From Cydia pomonella (Eukaryota; Arthropoda; Insecta; Lepidoptera; Tortricidae), in NCBI RefSeq assembly GCF_033807575.1, contig NC_084727.1, positions 496,001-560,000 on the forward strand: a stretch of 64,000 nt of DNA. Direction: 5' to 3'. A program made the translations under genes and the position numbers. The notes under the pieces were generated by a model, which did not search any database, had not been told where the DNA came from, and was given only the letters and a program-made list of their open reading frames with translations. Positions 38,401 through 44,400 of the stretch are shown here, piece after piece. Each line of letters begins with the position of its first letter. Within the stretch, counting starts at the first letter, position 1.

Positions 38401-41400
38401 GTATAAATTAAACTGTAGGCTGTGCTCCTCAACTTTTGAAAATAACTTTTGTTTTGATTTTTATTACACATTGAAGTTAATTCTAAGACGCAATGTATTG
38501 CAACGTCAAACACACTGATGTTAACGTACCTTGAAAATAATATTTTTGTATGAAAAAGATAAAATCTAAAGATTTCATAATTTTAAAAGTTGTTAATCAA
38601 AAGCTTTATCGTCTTAGGAGTACAATTTATGGTTTAATTATTTGCTCGTGTTACAGGAAACACCCGGTATAAAACAGACAATAAATTTTAAAACTGGAAA
38701 AATTACGTGGATACGAAATTAAACGAAAAACGAATAAGCCGAACGATGCCGATACATAATAATATTAAGAGGTTTGCAAATAGGTAACGAAGGATCTTTT
38801 TTTATTTTGATTGAAGTAGTTTGGTACGAGTATCGATAGAAAACGAGAGAACATTTTTAATAAATTTAATTAATAGCACTGGTACATTTTTTCTCCCGAT
38901 AAACCGGAGTTTGGTAATTAAGAGGTAAAACATATTTGATCCCCGTGTATTGTATGCTCAACGGTAATCTATGGTTTCTACAATAGTTCAAAGAAAAGCG
39001 ACAAGCATCTAAATAAATAAAAAATACTTACTCTATTATGGCGGCTCTGTAAATGAAATAAAAACAAACTATTAATTACTTCAAATCACACAACACAACT
39101 TGGTTATAACAAAAATACTGATAATCACTGTCGCATGGCGACATTGGCGGCTAAGAAAAACGTAGTATTTTTATACCGAAAATTCGAAAGTGCGCATGTA
39201 AAAAAAAAACCTAAATTATGATACCGATTGTTACCAGCATTTTTGTTACACCCTGTATAGGCATACCACTTAATTCAAACGGTAATGATTTCCTCATACA
39301 ATTTAGCTTACTTTTAACCAAATAATATATGTATAAATACAAAAGTTTACGTTTATTTTTTACTGTATATACAAAATAAATAGACTTTAAGAGTAAATAA
39401 ACAAAGTAGCTCCAAGAACATTATTTTTAATCAGTAAAGTAATAGGGTAAATCGTCAATTACTGGCCACTGTTTAATAACTGGCCACCTTATACTAGAAA
39501 ATAAGTTAGCATAGAAAGGAAGAAATTTATTCAGAAAGCGCTTATATTTAGGTAATACATGAGACTACAGAAAGATTTATTATTAAGCGTCACTGAAAAG
39601 GTCTCCACTCAGCTTAATGTCAAGATACCACCTAAGGATCTCGACGGTCGTCTTCCATGGAAACCTTTCCGAGAGAACCACCTATAAACAGAATTCATTT
39701 TAGTATGTTAACGGCACCAATCATGGGACATTTAAGAAAAAATTTAGAGTATTTTTAATATTTCACTGACATCTGTAAAATTTCTACCGCTTTATGCTTT
39801 AAAATTGAATGTCCAATTCGTCCTTTATGTTTTCTATGTATTTAATGAAAGCTACTGCAATTCGTTTCAATATTATTAACCTATTAAAACTATAGTTTTT
39901 TGCTCCAGTCATGGGATGTATGGCGCTAATAAATTCCAAACTAACAAATATCAATAAAAAATTAAACTTAAGCAGCTCATAGGCTCATCATGTTTATGGT
40001 AATGTGGCAAGCGATTAAAAACTGATGGTAAATACTTATTTTACAGGATTTGTCTAAGGTGGCTAGTTATTGAAGGGTGGCCAGTTATTGACACCTTTTA
40101 TACTAAATATGAATTCTGTTTATAGGTGAATATATTTAATTTTTCTACTCGTCGACTGTAATGCTTGAATTAAGATTTCGTATAGCAAACTATAAATGCA
40201 TACTTTTCATGTGGGCTCACTCAACTCAACTATAAAATTCTTTTCGATACGCTGCAGTCAACTATAAACAAAATTGACCTATCACGTGCGGCCGCGTCTA
40301 GAAAAGACGAAACGGGCGCGGGGTTGCGCGGAGTTTATGTCCTTTGTACTACTTTTTGTCTACTGAAATACTTACCAATTTTCATTAATTATTTAGGTTT
40401 TATAGTAAAAAAAAGTATTATTTTAGATTCTTTATTCTTTAGATGACTCGTAGAAAAAAGTATTGTAATAAATAGTGATATAATCATGCTTTTCAATCTC
40501 ATACCTTACTTAGGCAACTCAGCAAGCTTCGTTGCCTAAACGCGGTACTCGATTGAAAAGCTCTCTATTATATCACGATTGTATAAAATACTATTTTAGT
40601 ATAAGGTGGCCAGTTATTGAACAGTGGCCAGTAATTGACCATTTACCCTAAATACGAATACGAAATACGATTTTAATAAATAAAATATTACGGACTCTTG
40701 CAAATAGACATTTCTATGTGTACTATTCTAATCTATTCTACATATCAGTCAAGCATTTAAACATTTCACAACACAATAGTCAATTCAAATCATTTAATTT
40801 CTCGACGACCGTCTGAGCTAAGCAGAAGACCTATGTAACTACTTAAATTTACAATTTACTAAAATTAATATGCCACACAAACACGAACAAAATTCAAAAT
40901 CCACTTAAAAATATAGTTCGGGTCACTCACGAAATTTAGTTCGAAACGGATCGGGCAAAATCAAATTTTAACTAAGTGAGTGACCCTTTACATTAAAATA
41001 AAGTTTTAAATATTTTGCAGTAACGATAATACTACTGAAGATTCGATCATGCTCTTAAAAAAAACATTTATACTCGTAAGTTACAGATTTTACCCAATTG
41101 TACTAATAAATTGTACACACTGTAGATTTTTTTTATCAGATATAAGTTGTTCAACGACATAGTTTCGAATAAAACAAAATGGGAAAGAGCCAGAAATTAC
41201 AAGTAAATACACAGTACAATCTGCAATAATATTTTACACGACCGCACCAAATACTTAAACTTTATGCACAATAAAATAAAATAAATACAAATGGCGGACT
41301 CTACCAGTTAACCAAAGGGCCGAACAGAAGTTCCCGAACGTGGAAACAGGTGGAAATATCTAAGAACGCTTTATGCATATAACTAACGTCGTGTACATAT

Positions 41401-44400
41401 TATTGCAAGAATCTGTAGTGACATAAAACTATTGGGTTTTAAGTTTTAATCAATATGAATGCAATTTTCCTTATTTAAACATGCAAGATATTTGCCATGC
41501 TAGTGAGCATGCTGTTATCAAGGTAAATAACAAATACGTAGATAATTCTGGCACAAATAACACAATTCTACTGCCCTGTTGGCTGTATGGTATGCTAGTT
41601 ATAGTTATAGCAGATACATTCAAATATTTTACACAAGTCGTGAAAGTTATTAGGAAAATACACGAAAAAAAAATGTCTAACAACATACTGTTTTCTTATT
41701 GGTTGTAAATAAGTAATATCTCATTTACTGACTCCATCTCTATAGTAAAAAAGTAAGTAAGTAAATATTCTTTAATGCACCAACAATTATACATTTTACA
41801 TACATGTAAAACTACAAATGAATTTTAAAGGAAAATATAACCAGGTAACAACAGGCGGTCTTAAAAGCCGTTTTGACATTGTATAAAGCTGTTAGATTAG
41901 CTGATCTGACTATGTTAATACATAATTCGTATAAATAGCCTATCTATTGTTAGAAAGCTTGAGGCCAAGTATGGTTAAAAAACAAAATAGAAAGAAAATA
42001 TACAAGTTAACTAAAAACATGTAACGCATTTTTTTTGTCCAAGATTGCTCGACATATTTCGGTCCATAAAGAGGGACCCATTGAGTTAGTGACTCGTTTT
42101 TTTAGTCGAAAATTGCTCGACATGTTTCGGTCCATAACAAGGGACCCGCCCTGTGAGCGACTCGTTTTTTTTTAGTCGAACATTGCTCGACATATTTCGG
42201 TCCATAAAGAGGGACCCGTTGAGTTATTGACTCGTTTTTTTAGTCGAACATTGCTCGACATGTTTCGGTCGATAACGAGGGACCCGCCCAGTGAGTAACT
42301 CGTTTTTTTTAGTCGAACATTGCTCGACATGTTTCGGTCCATAACGAGGGACCCGCCCCGTGAGTGACTCGTTTTTTTTAGTCGAACATTGCTCGACATG
42401 TTTCGGTCCATAACAAGGGACCCGCCCAGTGAGTAACTCGTTTTTTTTAGTCGAACATTGCTCGACATGTTTCGGTCCTTAACGAGGCACCCGTCCAGTG
42501 AATGACTCGTTTTTTTTATTTAGTCGAAGATCGCTCGACATATTTCGGTCCATAACGTGGGACCCGTCAAGTGAATAACCCGTTTTTATATCGCTGCACC
42601 ATATAAAACAAAGTCCCCCGTTCGCGATAAAAGATTTTCATGCAGTTTTCACCTATTAATAGAGTGATTCTTGAGGAAGGTTTAGGTGTATAATTTGTTA
42701 AGGTTTTGTGTAACCCGTGGGAAGCCAGGGCGGGTCGCTAGTAACTAATGTCTGAGTGTCACGGAAGTTTTGTTACTAAGATCTATGTTATAAAACTTCA
42801 CTGTATTATGTCTAAAAAAATATAGCTATTTCCATTCATAATATAACCTTTATTTAAGTACATATTGAAATCTAATTTCGAGTATTTAAAAACAAAATAC
42901 AGTTTGAATACGTAGCTGAAGAGGCAAAATGCAACCCCTCACGCTCCTCACCATCGCCAGATACCCAACCGCTCATACGGTCCCGCTTCTTTAGGCCCCA
43001 AATCCGCCGTTTTGATGTATGAAATATAAGTAAATACTTACAAAACAAAAATGCTTTACAAATAAAGGCAATTTAAGTTTTTATATGCAATACATACTTC
43101 TTTTATTGCAGATATGTATATTCCCTTAGTAGAAAGGTCCCTAATCAAATACTGTTATCGTATTTACATACTCAATATGCTAAAACAATAACATTTTCTA
43201 GTCGGGTAATTAAACGGTGGAAAGTCAACAGTTTAGTATATCAGCCTTGACACAATGATTAAGCCAACATCTAACAGTCCTGACGCGATTACATATAATT
43301 TCATTTTGTCGCTTGGAGAGCCTTTACACCTCTAAATATTATTGGTACCCAACTCTGACATTGGAGACCTTTTACATCTCCAAATTTAATGTATTGTTAA
43401 TAATAGAGATTACATGTCTGTTATATTGTAGTAATTATTTATTTTAATATTTTTAAAATGTAATGTTTAACCAGGTATTGGCTGTTGTATTTATGATATT
43501 TGATGATTATATGTATTATATATTATGGCATTGAAAATGACGATACTTACGAAATAATTTTATATATTTGAATTTGAATCATCAACTGTCCATAAATGAA
43601 CCTTATGTATTCGCAATATGGTAAACGAATCGTCAGTGAAACAGCGTGGAAGATCGTATCGTGAAACAAGATGACACGGTGATAAGGCCACGCCGTGTCA
43701 ACAATGTTAACAATAATATCGCATTTGTACGGTTGAACCTAACTTGAGTTAGTTGCAAAACAGCATGAATATTTTAACATGTATAAAATGTAACCTATAA
43801 TAAATATATACAAATCGACTAAGTCCCACAGTACGCTCAATAAGGCTTATGTTATGGGTACTTAGATAACGATTAATAAAATATATAAATATTTATAAAT
43901 ACTTAAATACATAGCAAACACCCAAGACAGGAACATACAGATATCCGTGCTCATCACACAAATAAATCACTCTATTGATAGATGAAAACCACAAAAAAAT
44001 CCGTTCAGCAGTTTTCGAGTTTATCGCGAACATACAGACAGACGCAGCGGGGCCTTTGTTTTATATGGTGCGATAAAGGAAATTTTTTACGTGGGAAATG
44101 AAAAATTTCGATCCCCATACAAAAATATGAGATGTTTTCGAAATTATTCTGACATAGGTACCTTTATTTTATCACTTGATATTGACACTTAGCGCCAATA
44201 AACAGAGGCTCCTGAGCTACCTCCTACGCACCTACACTCAGCCGCAAAAGTGCATAGCCACTTAGTGAACAAGTTCCACTCAATTCAAGAGTACGCATTT
44301 TGCCGCTCGCTATAAACTCCAGTACGATTTTTGTAAAATATCCAACCGACATCCTCATCTCAATGTTAGTAGGTACATAAAACAAACCTCCCTTAAAATT

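Noticed and set aside
42172..42468. ORF with repeated MSSNVRLKKTS peptide
   Set aside because: By-product of the tandem DNA repeat, whose unit length is not held to a multiple of three across the array.
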